A DNA stretch of 64,000 nt from SZUA-430 sp964638635. Its GTDB lineage: Bacteria; Pseudomonadota; Alphaproteobacteria; Micropepsales; Micropepsaceae. Each line of letters begins with the position of its first letter. Positions within the stretch are counted from its first letter, which is position 1. The translations under genes were made by a program, and so were the position numbers. Below the pieces are notes generated by a model. It did not search any database, was not told the origin of the DNA, and was given only the letters and a program-made list of their open reading frames with translations. Where the stretch lies: contig CAZXAQ010000010.1 in NCBI GenBank assembly GCA_964638635.1, positions 1 through 64,000 on the forward strand, written 5' to 3'. Below are positions 8,486-17,494 of the stretch, in pieces.

Positions 8486-9355
8486 TCAGGGCTCGACCGG
8501 CGCAGGCCCCGGTGGCGCCATCTTGGCGCGCAGGGCGGCCTCCACCCGGTTCGAGATGTCCGCGGCCAGCACTTCGCGATCGGCCGGCGACAACCTGCGC
8601 GCCGCCACCATCACCTTGCCGAGCGACCCTTCGCTCAACAGGCGTGAGATCAGCGCGCCGATCCCTCCGAATACGAACACGACCGCCGCGACGATCCCCA
8701 TGCCGGTAAAGAACTGAGCGATGCCCATGGGCCCGGCGGACACGGCAGCGCCCCACTGCGCCAGGAGAAACGCCGGGTTCGCCACCCACGTCACCAGCGT
8801 GTTGAACAGAATGAACAAGAGCCCCGCGAACAGCAGGGCCAACACGAGATGCGATCGCGTGTGCCGGTAGAGCAGCACGCCGGCAAAGACCGCCGCCACC
8901 GCCGTCAACGGCATCGAAATCGTCAAGATGCTAACGAGAAGCGCCTGATCCAACGTCTCCGGCGCCGTTTGCTGCGCCACGCCGACGGTGCTCGCGAACA
9001 TCCCGATCGACATCCCGCCGACGAACGTCACGAATTGGTTCCACGCAAAGACCAGCGTCGCCATGAACGCCCCCGACACGAACCACGGCGAAAGCTCCGG
9101 CCGCATGGGCACCGCCTTGAAGCCGTTGATCGCACTCTTCGCCCCGCGATGGATGAACGGAAACGCGGCGAACGCCCCGCCGATAAACACGTCGCGGATC
9201 TTCTGATCCAAGAAGTCGAGTTCGCGCACGATCGGCGCCCCGAACTGCACGAGGCCAAACACCGCCAACAGCGCGAGACCCAGCGCGGAATACTCCTGCG
9301 CATTCGTCGGTACACGGAAGATGCTGCCACCTTGTGCTGTCGCTTGGTCTGTCAT
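8486..9355 (-). CDS. Multi-pass membrane protein of unknown function
   Basis: A 289-residue protein with about five hydrophobic segments (for example ALGLALLAVFGLVQFGAPIV near residue 30, LTISMPLTAVAAVFAGVLLY in the middle, and VVFVFGGIGALI before the tail). The C-terminal 60 residues are soluble and look like a regulatory helical tail (LSPADREVLAADISNRVEAAL). The start at 9355 follows a GGGAGAAG ribosome site. I do not recognise the family. It probably forms a unit with the small membrane protein downstream. Confidence 0.7.
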   Translation of the reverse strand: MTDQATAQGGSIFRVPTNAQEYSALGLALLAVFGLVQFGAPIVRELDFLDQKIRDVFIGGAFAAFPFIHRGAKSAINGFKAVPMRPELSPWFVSGAFMATLVFAWNQFVTFVGGMSIGMFASTVGVAQQTAPETLDQALLVSILTISMPLTAVAAVFAGVLLYRHTRSHLVLALLFAGLLFILFNTLVTWVANPAFLLAQWGAAVSAGPMGIAQFFTGMGIVAAVVFVFGGIGALISRLLSEGSLGKVMVAARRLSPADREVLAADISNRVEAALRAKMAPPGPAPVEP

Positions 9356-9545
9356 CTTCTCCCTCACAATTTCGATACGCCGCGTCCCCGGCGCGCTCCA
9401 CACGAAAGCTAGCGGCACCGCCGGTCCGCTTGCAAACGTGACGCAAGGTACTGCCCGCATCGGCGGGATTTGCGCCGCCGCTGTGGCACAAATGCTGAGC
9501 CGGCCACTCCACAATCGCACAGACGAATCATCCAATGAGGGTGCG

Positions 9546-10175
9546 ATGTCGAAATCTCTCTTGCTGGGCGCAACCGCGGCACTTGCCCTCGCCGGAACCG
9601 CGCACGCGCGCGGCTGGTATGTCGGTCTCGAAGCCGGCGCCAGCTGGGTCGGCGACACACCGGCCATCTACCGCGAGAACCCGCCGCCGTTCTTGACCCT
9701 CACCGACGGCAAGTTCGACACCGGCTGGACGCTGCTCGCCACCGTCGGCTATGCCATGCAGAACTGGCGCATCGAAGGTGAAATCGCCTGGCGCTCGAAC
9801 GACAAGGACCGCTTCATCATCGGCGGCCCGTCGACGGGCGACCTCGACGAACTGACGGTCATGTACAACATGACCTACGAGCTCCCGCTCGCTCAGGGCT
9901 TGGGACTCGCCCTCGGCGGCGGCGCGGGCCTCGACTACGCAATGCTCGACATTCCCGGCATCGACGACACCGACCTGAACTTCGCCGTCCAAGGCATCGT
10001 GCAGTTGAACTACGCGCTCTCTCCCTCAACCGAGCTGACCTTGGGCTATCGCTATCTGCGCGTGCTCGATCCTGAATTCGAGGATACGACGGCGGGCGTG
10101 ACCGCCACGGCCACGTTTGACGATTTCTCAAAGCACACACTGACGCTCGGCGTGCGCTACTTGTTCGCGCCATAG
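9546..10175 (+). CDS. Outer-membrane beta-barrel protein (porin-like, OmpA/OprF-type fold)
   Basis: A 209-residue exported protein. Residues 1-21 form a signal peptide ending AHA, followed by RGWYVGLEAGASWVGD, the common first strand of small eight-stranded barrels. Alternating hydrophobic strands follow and the protein ends THLTLGVRYLFAP-like (HTLTLGVRYLFAP) with an aromatic near the C-terminus, the usual signal for outer-membrane insertion. A GAGGG site precedes the ATG. The lipoprotein gene starts nine bases downstream, so both are probably co-transcribed. Confidence 0.82.
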   Translation: MSKSLLLGATAALALAGTAHARGWYVGLEAGASWVGDTPAIYRENPPPFLTLTDGKFDTGWTLLATVGYAMQNWRIEGEIAWRSNDKDRFIIGGPSTGDLDELTVMYNMTYELPLAQGLGLALGGGAGLDYAMLDIPGIDDTDLNFAVQGIVQLNYALSPSTELTLGYRYLRVLDPEFEDTTAGVTATATFDDFSKHTLTLGVRYLFAP

Positions 10176-10183
10176 GACCACCG

Positions 10184-10561
10184 ATGCGCGCGTTCGCACT
10201 TGTGCTGGCTCTGTCGCTTGGCGCCTGCTCGGCGCCGCAGCAGATCGCGGACGACTATCGCGACACGCCGCGCACGACGTTCACGTATGAGAACAGCACC
10301 TACCGCATTTTCGACAAGCCGAGCGCCGGCAAGCTCGTCATTACGCCCAGCGTCGCAAGCGCCATGGGCACGTCGCTGTTGCGCCGGATGACGTTCGGCA
10401 CCTACGGCAAGGCGGCGCCGCAAGCCGCCGTCGAAGCGGCGGTTGCCTCCTACCTCACCAGCAACGGCCGGAAGTGCACGGCCGATTCCGCAACGCAGGT
10501 GCGCAAGCCGCAGTGGGAATTCACCTACACTTGCGAAATCAAGTTCACGGCAACCCTGTAG
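10184..10561 (+). CDS. Putative lipoprotein
   Basis: A 125-residue protein of unknown function. The N-terminus is a lipoprotein signal with lipobox LGAC (C15), so the mature protein should be lipid-anchored. The rest is a small soluble domain with two cysteines near the end (RKC and YTCEI) that could form a disulfide. It follows the barrel protein by eight bases, suggesting a shared role in the envelope. Confidence 0.7.
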   Translation: MRAFALVLALSLGACSAPQQIADDYRDTPRTTFTYENSTYRIFDKPSAGKLVITPSVASAMGTSLLRRMTFGTYGKAAPQAAVEAAVASYLTSNGRKCTADSATQVRKPQWEFTYTCEIKFTATL

Positions 10562-10568
10562 CCCTACG

Positions 10569-11201
10569 TCACTGCGGCGACGGATTCTCCGCCGTCGCAA
10601 TCGAATCGAGATAGCCGAACAACAAGTCGATCTCGCGGTCCGTCAGCTTCATCGGCGGCACACGCGCTTCGGCGTGATCGTGTTCAGCCAGAATCCCCAC
10701 CCGCAGCGCCCCGCGCAGTTGATCGCGCGACCAGCGCCGGCCAAGCGCACGGAACGGCTGCGCACCCGGATAGGGGCTCGTGCCCGTGGACGCGATCGCA
10801 TGACACCGTGCGCAGCGCTGCTCGACCAACGCCACGCCCGGATCGCGCACCTGGATCGACTTTAGATAGGCGATCAGCGCACTCACCGCCTCGGGCTTGA
10901 ACTGAAACTCCGGCATCGGCCCGTGCGCCACGCGCATGCCAAGCGACAGCTCCGTTTCGAGCACGTCCGCGCTATAGCGGCGCAGCACGGAGCGGAACAC
11001 CGGCGCCGGGGGATAGGGACTTGTGCCCGTGGTCCCGATCGCGTGGCAGCGGGCGCAGTTGCTTTCGGCCACGGTACGCCCGTCCTCGATCAACGCGGCC
11101 TGCACTGCGGGATCGTCCCCCCGCCGCTGGACAATCGGCGCGCCGTCATCAACACATCCACCCAGTAGAACCGCCAATACAACCGCCGCAACCACGCGCA
11201 T
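10569..11201 (-). CDS. Diheme c-type cytochrome lipoprotein with internal duplication
   Basis: A 210-residue protein with a lipobox (LLGGC) and two CARCH heme sites about 100 residues apart. The two halves are repeats of one domain: each reads CARCHAI, TGTSPYP, then a P-F-R-L-R segment and an axial methionine candidate in PMPEF or PPMKL. It should act as a periplasmic, membrane-tethered electron carrier. The start at 11201 follows a good GGAGGTG; the ATG-like start at 11216 would place the ribosome site inside the coding region. The gene is divergent from the monoheme cytochrome at 11322. Confidence 0.88.
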   Translation of the reverse strand: MRVVAAVVLAVLLGGCVDDGAPIVQRRGDDPAVQAALIEDGRTVAESNCARCHAIGTTGTSPYPPAPVFRSVLRRYSADVLETELSLGMRVAHGPMPEFQFKPEAVSALIAYLKSIQVRDPGVALVEQRCARCHAIASTGTSPYPGAQPFRALGRRWSRDQLRGALRVGILAEHDHAEARVPPMKLTDREIDLLFGYLDSIATAENPSPQ

Positions 11202-11321
11202 CGAAGCACCTCCCAAGGAGCGCAGGCATGGTGCGGCCTCCGATCAGGCCCCGCTTTGACCCAGCGCAAGGCGGGTCCTCAAGAAACGCGCCATTCTCCA
11301 AGAAAATGCAGGAATCGCCCT

Positions 11322-11858
11322 ATGTGGAAATCGGTACTCACCGGTGTGCTGATTGCCGGTCTGATCATTGCGGTCGTGCTCGGCATCGGATGCGGGCGCC
11401 TGTTCGGCCCCGGCGCCTGCAGCGGCATCAGTCCGTCCGCCGCGATGACGCTGCGCAGCCCCGCCCGTCACGATTACTACGTCCGCAACAACGTGCCCCT
11501 CACCTATCGCGGCCGGCACAACCCGTTCAGAGCGACGATCGGAAACGTCGTCGAAGGCGCACGTCTCTACGATCTGCGCTGCGCGATCTGCCACGGCATC
11601 ATGGGCGTCGGCGACGGCGAAGCGGGCGAGAAACTGGAAGTGCCGCCGGCGGACCTCGGCCGCAGCTTGGGCGAGCCGCTCTACCGCGACGACTTCTTCT
11701 ACTGGAGCATCTCCGAAGGCGGAGCTCAGTTCGGCACGGACATGCCGACCTTCAAGAACGATCTAAAGCCCGGCGAGATTTGGAAGATCGTCACGTTCAT
11801 GCGCGCCGCCTTCGCTGAAAACAACGCACCGGCAAAGGATGCAACCGCGCCGCCGTAG
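11322..11858 (+). CDS. Membrane-anchored monoheme cytochrome c
   Basis: A 178-residue protein with an N-terminal membrane anchor (residues 5-25), a heme site CAICH and a methionine ligand candidate in TDMPTF, as in class I cytochromes c. The sequence GARLYDLRCAICHGIMGVGDGE resembles subunits of alternative complex III and related electron-transfer complexes that accept electrons in the periplasm. An AGGA lies eight bases before the ATG. It is divergent from the diheme cytochrome, so the two may act in the same electron route, though no oxidase is present in the window. Confidence 0.85.
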   Translation: MWKSVLTGVLIAGLIIAVVLGIGCGRLFGPGACSGISPSAAMTLRSPARHDYYVRNNVPLTYRGRHNPFRATIGNVVEGARLYDLRCAICHGIMGVGDGEAGEKLEVPPADLGRSLGEPLYRDDFFYWSISEGGAQFGTDMPTFKNDLKPGEIWKIVTFMRAAFAENNAPAKDATAPP

Positions 11859-11864
11859 TCGCGG

Positions 11865-12344
11865 CTACTTCGGCGCCGACAACGTCACCTCGCCAAACGT
11901 CATGAAGACGAGCGTCGTCCCGGACGGCCCGCGATAGGCACCCGTCGCGCCGGTCAGATACGACGCGACGCCGGTAAACCGCCAAGCGTCTTCCTCCGAA
12001 CAGGTGAGCTTGCGCGTGGTGAAGTCGCCAACCTTGTGCTTCACGCCGTACGCATGCACCCGCGCCGCTGCCTCTGCGCAAGCCTTCGGCACCGACGGAT
12101 GATCCCAACCCCAGAGCCACGTGCCGTCGAGCGTATTGTACGTTCCGACAACCTGCACCGGCGCACTTGCAACCTTCGTGGCGCTCGTGAACGTGATCGT
12201 TCCAGCATCGAGATCGACGTTCCATCGGCTGTTCGGATCGCCAATGCCGAAGAGGCGCACCGCAATCTCCGTCTTCGCTTCAAGGTCCGCTTTGCCTCGC
12301 GCGATGACGAGGTCCAGCGGTTCCTTCATACGTTCTTCCAACAT
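11865..12344 (-). CDS. Conserved hypothetical protein (possible DUF6882)
   Basis: A 159-residue soluble protein without a signal peptide. The core GTYNTLDGTWLWGWDHPSVP resembles the W-W-W-NPS motif of DUF6882 proteins, whose function is unknown; the assignment is from memory and tentative. I use ATG 12344 since an AGGAG lies eleven bases before it, and an earlier in-frame GTG at 12356 would overlap that site. It is convergent with the cytochrome gene and lies 39 bases downstream of yedK. Confidence 0.6.
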   Translation of the reverse strand: MLEERMKEPLDLVIARGKADLEAKTEIAVRLFGIGDPNSRWNVDLDAGTITFTSATKVASAPVQVVGTYNTLDGTWLWGWDHPSVPKACAEAAARVHAYGVKHKVGDFTTRKLTCSEEDAWRFTGVASYLTGATGAYRGPSGTTLVFMTFGEVTLSAPK

Positions 12345-12383
12345 GACGTTCGACACTCCTCAGATTGCCGCAATCGGCACTGT

Positions 12384-13130
12384 CTAGAACAAATCGCCTT
12401 GCCGCGGATCGTTCTTGCACGGCGGCTGCGGTGCCAGATCGTTCGAATTGAAGGGATTCAAATTTGCTACGTCGTCGTTTCTCACCGCGTTGACGCGGTT
12501 CGACACCGGCCGTGGCGCCAGCGTTCCGTCCGGCGCCGGTTTGATCAACGCCTTCGCATCGTCGATCGACACGCGGTCCGCTTCGATCCAGGTCAGGTAG
12601 TCGTCCTTGTCCAGGATCACCGGCATCCGGTGATGAATCGGTGCGACCTCGGCGTTCGCCTCCGTCGTCACGATTGCGACCGTATCGATCACCTCGCCCT
12701 CCGGACTGATCCAAGTGTCCCAAATGCCCGCCATCGCAAACGGCTTCCCGTCCGCGCGCTCGACGAAATAGGCCTGCAGAGGCTTGTCGTTCTGATCGCG
12801 CTTCCACTCATAGAAGCCGTCGGTCAGAATGAGACAGCGCCGCCGCCGCGCCGCATCGCGAAACATCGGCTTCTCGAAGACGGTCTCGCCGCGCGCATTG
12901 ATCTGCGGCTTCTTCGCTTCCTTCGCCCAATGCGGGATCAACCCCCAGCGCGCGAGCGACAGCCACCGCTTGCCGTTCACAACCCGGATCACCGGCACCA
13001 TCTGCGTCGGCGCAATGTTGAAGCGCGGGCGCACCTCCATCGGCACGTCGCTGTCGTCGACGTCGAACCCCAGCCCGAAGTCGCGCCGGAAGTTCTTCAA
13101 GACCACCCGAAGGACGTATCGCCCGCACAT
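12384..13130 (-). CDS. yedK: SOS-associated abasic-site protein, HMCES/YedK family
   Basis: A 248-residue protein that covalently caps abasic sites in single-stranded DNA. The sequence begins MCGRYVL, with the invariant catalytic Cys2 exposed after methionine removal. The other active-site elements are present: N in PQINARGE, E in DGFYEW, and H in IHHRMPVIL. The length is near the family norm. A 9-bp inverted repeat lies twelve bases upstream of the start. Function in repair fits the NHEJ genes elsewhere in the window but they are not linked. Confidence 0.94.
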   Translation of the reverse strand: MCGRYVLRVVLKNFRRDFGLGFDVDDSDVPMEVRPRFNIAPTQMVPVIRVVNGKRWLSLARWGLIPHWAKEAKKPQINARGETVFEKPMFRDAARRRRCLILTDGFYEWKRDQNDKPLQAYFVERADGKPFAMAGIWDTWISPEGEVIDTVAIVTTEANAEVAPIHHRMPVILDKDDYLTWIEADRVSIDDAKALIKPAPDGTLAPRPVSNRVNAVRNDDVANLNPFNSNDLAPQPPCKNDPRQGDLF

Positions 13131-13141
13131 CGGTTAACTCT

Positions 13142-13166
13142 TAGCGGCCTACAAGGGAGGCCGCTA
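13142..13166. repeat. Perfect 9-bp inverted repeat upstream of yedK
   Basis: TAGCGGCCT (13142-13150) and AGGCCGCTA (13158-13166) face each other across seven bases, starting twelve bases upstream of the yedK start. It could be an operator or a 5'-leader hairpin. It does not match the alphaproteobacterial LexA form GTTC-N7-GTTC. Confidence 0.45.
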
Positions 13167-13298
13167 CGGGGAATCAAGAGGGAAGGCCACGGGCAAACCC
13201 AATAAATTCTGCTGCCTTGCCCGCCCGCGCAGGCTACAAAACGGGCAGACACTTCCCATATGCGCGACATGCGCGGTTGAACAAAAGGGTCCACGTGG

Positions 13299-15071
13299 AT
13301 GTCGACTCCTGTTACCGAAGCCTCCCTCTCTCTTGAAGAACGCAAAGCTGCCCGCCGCGCGCGCCGCTATGGCGAAGCCGCGGAGACGCAAGTCGCGCTC
13401 TCGGAAGAGGACAAGCAACACCTGATCGAGCGGGTCGAGCACGAAAACCCGATTTTCAAGGTCTTCGAAAGCCGCGAGCTTTCGCAGGAACAGAAGATCC
13501 GGGAGATCGCGCGCCTGCTCGAGTTCGACCCGGCCGAACCCGACAACGACAAGAAGATCGAAATCCTGGCCGAGTTCTTCGAATACGTGCAGCTCCAGCG
13601 CCGCAACATGGCGCTCGGCCAAATCACGACCGTCAGCGACCAGGCCTACGCCACGTTCAAGCAGAACATGGACAGCGTGTTCGAAGGCTTGAACACGTTC
13701 AAGAACTCGATCCTGCCGTTGGACGAGATCTTGAGCTTGCTGAAGAAATTCCGCTCGACCGAAGGCCCCGGCAAGAAATCGATCATCGAGCAGATCAACG
13801 ACGCCTTCCAACAGCAGAAGATGCTGAAGGAATCCCGCCGCCAGCGCGAGGAAGCGGTCGCCAACTTGACGAACACGCTGAACACGACGCGGACCAGCCG
13901 CGCAAAGTGGGAAGCTTGGCTCAAGCAGAACGACACTTTCTTTGGCCGGCTGCTCCGCTCCGGTCAGATCAAACAAGGCAAGGACGAAATCGCAGCGTTG
14001 GCGCAGACCGAGGCCGCGCAACAAGCGAAGATCGCCGACCTGCGCGCGGCCCCGCTGTTCAAGCCCGGCACAACCGATCCGATCGATCAAAAGATCCTGG
14101 ACATGGAAAAGCAGAATCCGGAGATCCTGAAGGTCCTCGACATCGGCGGCGAACTCTTCGGCAAGAACATGAAGAGCGCAGCCGAAAGCGGTGTCTCGTT
14201 CATCAAGGCGGCCGAGGAACGCATCGGCACGTCGATCGAGGGCTTCACGAAGGTCCGTGAGAACATCCTCAATCTCAACTACACGAACAACAAGATCAGC
14301 GTGCTCCTGGCCGTCATGAACAAGGCGCTCGAGATCGCGACCAAGCAGAACAAAGAGGTTGTGGGCGGCCTCATCGCCCAGTTCGGCGATCCCGACGCGG
14401 CGGCCGCAAAGCCCGTCGAAGGCTCGACCGAAGACCTGACCGCCGAAATCGAACGCACGAAAGCGCGCAACCGCATTCAAAACATGAACCGGTTCCTCGC
14501 GCGCCTCGGCGACCTCGACATCAACCTCACACGCTCCGTCGGCGAGATGTCGCAACAAGGCGCCGTGATCACCGACCTCGAACGCAAGAACTCGTCCGCC
14601 ATCAACTACGCGATGAGCATCCGCTCGCAGACGATCGCGACGACGTCCACCCGCGTCGTGACACTCCTAAACGCGATCGTAAACACAGTGCTCACCGAAA
14701 AGGCCGGCCTGATCGAAGACGCGCTCGACCATATGAGCCAAGAAGCCAGCATGGTCCTAACCGACGAAATCCGCGCGACGCCGGAGCTCCTGAAGAAGCG
14801 CCGCGGCGCCCTCGAAGGCCAGATCACGGACATCGAAGACCTGAGCGAAGCCGTGAGCGAAACGACGACGACACTCATCGACGTCTTGAAGCAAACGAAA
14901 ACGCTCGCCGACGAGGTTCAGCGTTCGGCGGAAGAGCTGAACAAGATCACGCTGAAGAGCACGCGCGCCGAACTCGACGCCCAGAAGGACGCTCCGGCAC
15001 CCGCAGCCGCAACGGCGAAAGACCGCGCAGCCGCGCCGAAGAAGGGCATCGACGCACTCTTTGACAACTAA
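13299..15071 (+). CDS. Long helical protein of unknown function, first gene of the Clp-like set
   Basis: A 590-residue, strongly charged, almost entirely helical protein with no signal peptide and no membrane segment. Heptad-like stretches occur at about 165-250, 350-400 and 480-570, and the end is alanine-rich followed by KKGIDALFDN. The layout (short N-terminal part, long helical middle, C-terminal helices with TTLIDVLKQTKTLADEVQ) is reminiscent of TelA/KlaA 'toxic anion resistance' proteins, but I see no firm signature, so this is only a lead. The next genes encode a ClpB-derived ATPase and a membrane protein; this protein is the best candidate for their substrate, adaptor or scaffold. Confidence 0.75.
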   Translation: MSTPVTEASLSLEERKAARRARRYGEAAETQVALSEEDKQHLIERVEHENPIFKVFESRELSQEQKIREIARLLEFDPAEPDNDKKIEILAEFFEYVQLQRRNMALGQITTVSDQAYATFKQNMDSVFEGLNTFKNSILPLDEILSLLKKFRSTEGPGKKSIIEQINDAFQQQKMLKESRRQREEAVANLTNTLNTTRTSRAKWEAWLKQNDTFFGRLLRSGQIKQGKDEIAALAQTEAAQQAKIADLRAAPLFKPGTTDPIDQKILDMEKQNPEILKVLDIGGELFGKNMKSAAESGVSFIKAAEERIGTSIEGFTKVRENILNLNYTNNKISVLLAVMNKALEIATKQNKEVVGGLIAQFGDPDAAAAKPVEGSTEDLTAEIERTKARNRIQNMNRFLARLGDLDINLTRSVGEMSQQGAVITDLERKNSSAINYAMSIRSQTIATTSTRVVTLLNAIVNTVLTEKAGLIEDALDHMSQEASMVLTDEIRATPELLKKRRGALEGQITDIEDLSEAVSETTTTLIDVLKQTKTLADEVQRSAEELNKITLKSTRAELDAQKDAPAPAAATAKDRAAAPKKGIDALFDN

Positions 15072-15109
15072 GCCACCCGACGAATGTTCCGAACGCTTTC
15101 AAACAAAGT

Positions 15110-15224
15110 CGTCATGGCCGGTCCCCGAGCCGGCCACTCAGGGTCGCTGCCTCAGCGTCTCAGCTGCGATGTGGAGCTGCTCGTGCAACACTCCTGGGTG
15201 GCCGGGTCAAGCCCGGCCATGACG
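15110..15224. repeat. Dispersed palindromic repeat, copy C
   Basis: A 115-bp element with inverted ends, located between the 590-aa helical protein and the Clp-like ATPase. It shares length, right arm and internal CAGCTGCGATGT with copy B. It ends 14 bases before the ATPase start codon, so it would form part of the leader of that gene. Confidence 0.9.
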
Positions 15225-15238
15225 ATGTGTGGGGCGAT

Positions 15239-17494
15239 ATGAGTAAGCCCGTGGACAAGCCAGTCGAGAGAGGATGCGTCCTGCCGCATCTCTACGAACT
15301 CGACCGCGACCTGGACGAAGACTTCACGCTGATCGGCCGCGACGCTGAGATTCGCCAGATTGGCGAGGTGCTGACGCTACGCGGCAGCCGCAACGTGATG
15401 CTCACCGGCCCGACCGGTGTCGGCAAAACGGCGCTGATCTACGGCATCGAGGAACGCCGCCGCAAAGCAGACATCTCGCAAGACGTCATCAAGCGCCGCT
15501 TCTTCCGCCTCGATAGCGAAAGCCTGCTCGCGGCCGACGACCCGGCGCAAATCAACAAGGACTTTCTGAAGATCGTCGATCACCTCGAAGACGCGCAATA
15601 CAGCGTCCTCGTCATCGACAACTTCCCGAACTTCATGCACGGGCTGGAAGCCAAAGGCGCGCACGGCGTTCTGAACAGCCTGATGGCCGCCATCCGGACC
15701 CGCCGCACGCAGTGCATCCTCGCCGTCTCGGACAGCCAGAGAGCCAAGGTTTTCGACCAACACCCGGGCTTCCGCGAGTTCTTCACGGTCATCGACCTGA
15801 AGGAACCAGATGCCGACCAAGTGTTGAGCATCCTGCGCGGCCTGCGCCGCGTGTTCGAAACGATGCACGGCATCGTCATCGGCGACGACGCCTTGCAAAC
15901 CGTTGTTCAGCTCACGACGAAGTTCAAAGGCTCGTTCGACGACCAGGCGCTGCCGCGCGTGCCGCTGCGCCTACTCGACCTCGCCTCGGCCGAATTCCGC
16001 GCCGACATCATGAGCAAGCCTGCCGAACTCGACCGCATCGAGGAGCAACTGGTCAACCATCGCAATCAACTTGCCGCCATCGAGCGCGCGGACGACGCCA
16101 ACGGCATCGGCGAAAAGTTGCGCGCCGAGATCGCCAAACTGGAGGCGAGCGAGCGCGAGCTGGCCAAGGACTGGTTGAAGAAAACCGACGGCGTCAAGGC
16201 ACTGCTGGATCAGAAGCGCAACTACGCGGCCGAACTGCAAAAACTCGACGCCGAAACCGAGGCCGCTAAGCGCGAAGGCCGCCCCAGCGAAATCGCGCGC
16301 CAAAACGACGAACTCGCCGACAAGTATCGTGCTGCCCTGGCCGGCATCAACGAGAAGCTCGCCGGCCTCAACGCCGGAATGCCGAAGGACCACAAGCTCA
16401 CGCCCGAACGCATCCGCCGCACGTTCTCCAAGCGCACCGGCATCCCCGTCGCGACGCTCGGCGAAAGCGAACTCGAACGCGTCATCAAGATGGAAGAGGC
16501 GCTGAAGGAGCGCATCTACGGCCAAGACCGCGCGATCAGCTCCATCGCCGCCGCCGTCAAGAATGCCGCCGCGGGCCTCAAAGACCCGAACTCGCCGGCG
16601 GGCGCCTACTTCTTCATCGGCCCGTCCGGCGTCGGCAAGACCGAACTCGCCCGCGCCCTTGCCGCCTACACCGAAGGCAAAGCGGACGCCGAACCCATCC
16701 GCCTCGACATGTCGGAATACGGCGAAAAGCACACGGTCTCGAAGATCATGGGCGCTCCGCCAGGCTATGCGGGTTACGAAGAAGGCGGCGTCCTCGCCAA
16801 CGAGGTGCGCAAGAAACCGAACTCGATCGTCCTGTTCGACGAGATCGAAAAGGCGCACCCCGACGTCTTCAACATCCTGCTGCAAATCCTGAGCGCCGGC
16901 CGCCTGACCGACGGCAAAGGCCGTCTCATCGATTTCAGCCAGTGCACGATCATCGCGACCTCGAACGTCGGCTCGCGCCACTTCGTCGACGACACGCTGA
17001 CTTACGACGAAGCGGTCACGAAAGCCCACGCCGACGTCAAGGGCTTCTTCAAACCGGAACTCTTGGGCCGTTTCACCGACATCCAGTTCTTCAAGCGCCT
17101 GGACGCTGACCTGTTGTTCAAGATCGGCAAGAAGAACCTCGCTGGCGTCAACAAGATGCTGGACGGCAAGGACGTGACCGTCGAGTTCGGCGACGAAGAC
17201 CTGCGCAACGCCGTCAACCGCGTGATGAACCCGCGCTACGGCGCACGACCCATCAACAACCTGTTCGCCAAGTTCATCAAAAAACTCGTCAGCGAAATCG
17301 TCCTCGACGAAGAGCTGAAACGCGTCAAAGCGAGCGCCAAGGCTTCGCGCGGCGGCAAGATCGCAATCACCTTCGACGAAGCCAAAGACGAATTCATCGC
17401 CACGTTCAAACCCGCAGCGGCAGGACTCTTCTCCGCCGGCGTCGAGCCGAAGACGATGAAGCTCGACACACTCGACCTGAATAGCGACCGATGA
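15239..17494 (+). CDS. ClpB-derived double AAA+ ATPase with degenerate first module
   Basis: A 751-residue protein. It lacks the Clp N-domain; about 35 residues precede the IGRDAEI box. D1 has Walker A GPTGVGKT (57-64) but its Walker B ends D127-N128 where ClpB has DE, the pore-loop GEFEER motif is missing, and the ERRF finger region reads FREFF. A coiled-coil middle insert spans about 258-384. D2 looks intact: Walker A GPSGVGKT (461-468), pore loop GYAGYEEGG, Walker B D534-E535, arginine finger LLGRF, sensor 2 GARP. No IGF-type ClpP-docking tripeptide was seen. It should remodel or extract proteins without ClpP. ATG 15239 is preferred to GTG 15227. The next gene overlaps by four bases. Confidence 0.9.
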   Translation: MSKPVDKPVERGCVLPHLYELDRDLDEDFTLIGRDAEIRQIGEVLTLRGSRNVMLTGPTGVGKTALIYGIEERRRKADISQDVIKRRFFRLDSESLLAADDPAQINKDFLKIVDHLEDAQYSVLVIDNFPNFMHGLEAKGAHGVLNSLMAAIRTRRTQCILAVSDSQRAKVFDQHPGFREFFTVIDLKEPDADQVLSILRGLRRVFETMHGIVIGDDALQTVVQLTTKFKGSFDDQALPRVPLRLLDLASAEFRADIMSKPAELDRIEEQLVNHRNQLAAIERADDANGIGEKLRAEIAKLEASERELAKDWLKKTDGVKALLDQKRNYAAELQKLDAETEAAKREGRPSEIARQNDELADKYRAALAGINEKLAGLNAGMPKDHKLTPERIRRTFSKRTGIPVATLGESELERVIKMEEALKERIYGQDRAISSIAAAVKNAAAGLKDPNSPAGAYFFIGPSGVGKTELARALAAYTEGKADAEPIRLDMSEYGEKHTVSKIMGAPPGYAGYEEGGVLANEVRKKPNSIVLFDEIEKAHPDVFNILLQILSAGRLTDGKGRLIDFSQCTIIATSNVGSRHFVDDTLTYDEAVTKAHADVKGFFKPELLGRFTDIQFFKRLDADLLFKIGKKNLAGVNKMLDGKDVTVEFGDEDLRNAVNRVMNPRYGARPINNLFAKFIKKLVSEIVLDEELKRVKASAKASRGGKIAITFDEAKDEFIATFKPAAAGLFSAGVEPKTMKLDTLDLNSDR

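Noticed and set aside
13164..14558. Leftward 464-codon frame antisense to the 590-aa helical protein
   Set aside because: Same reason; the sense frame has coherent helical protein sequence and a start with flanking context.
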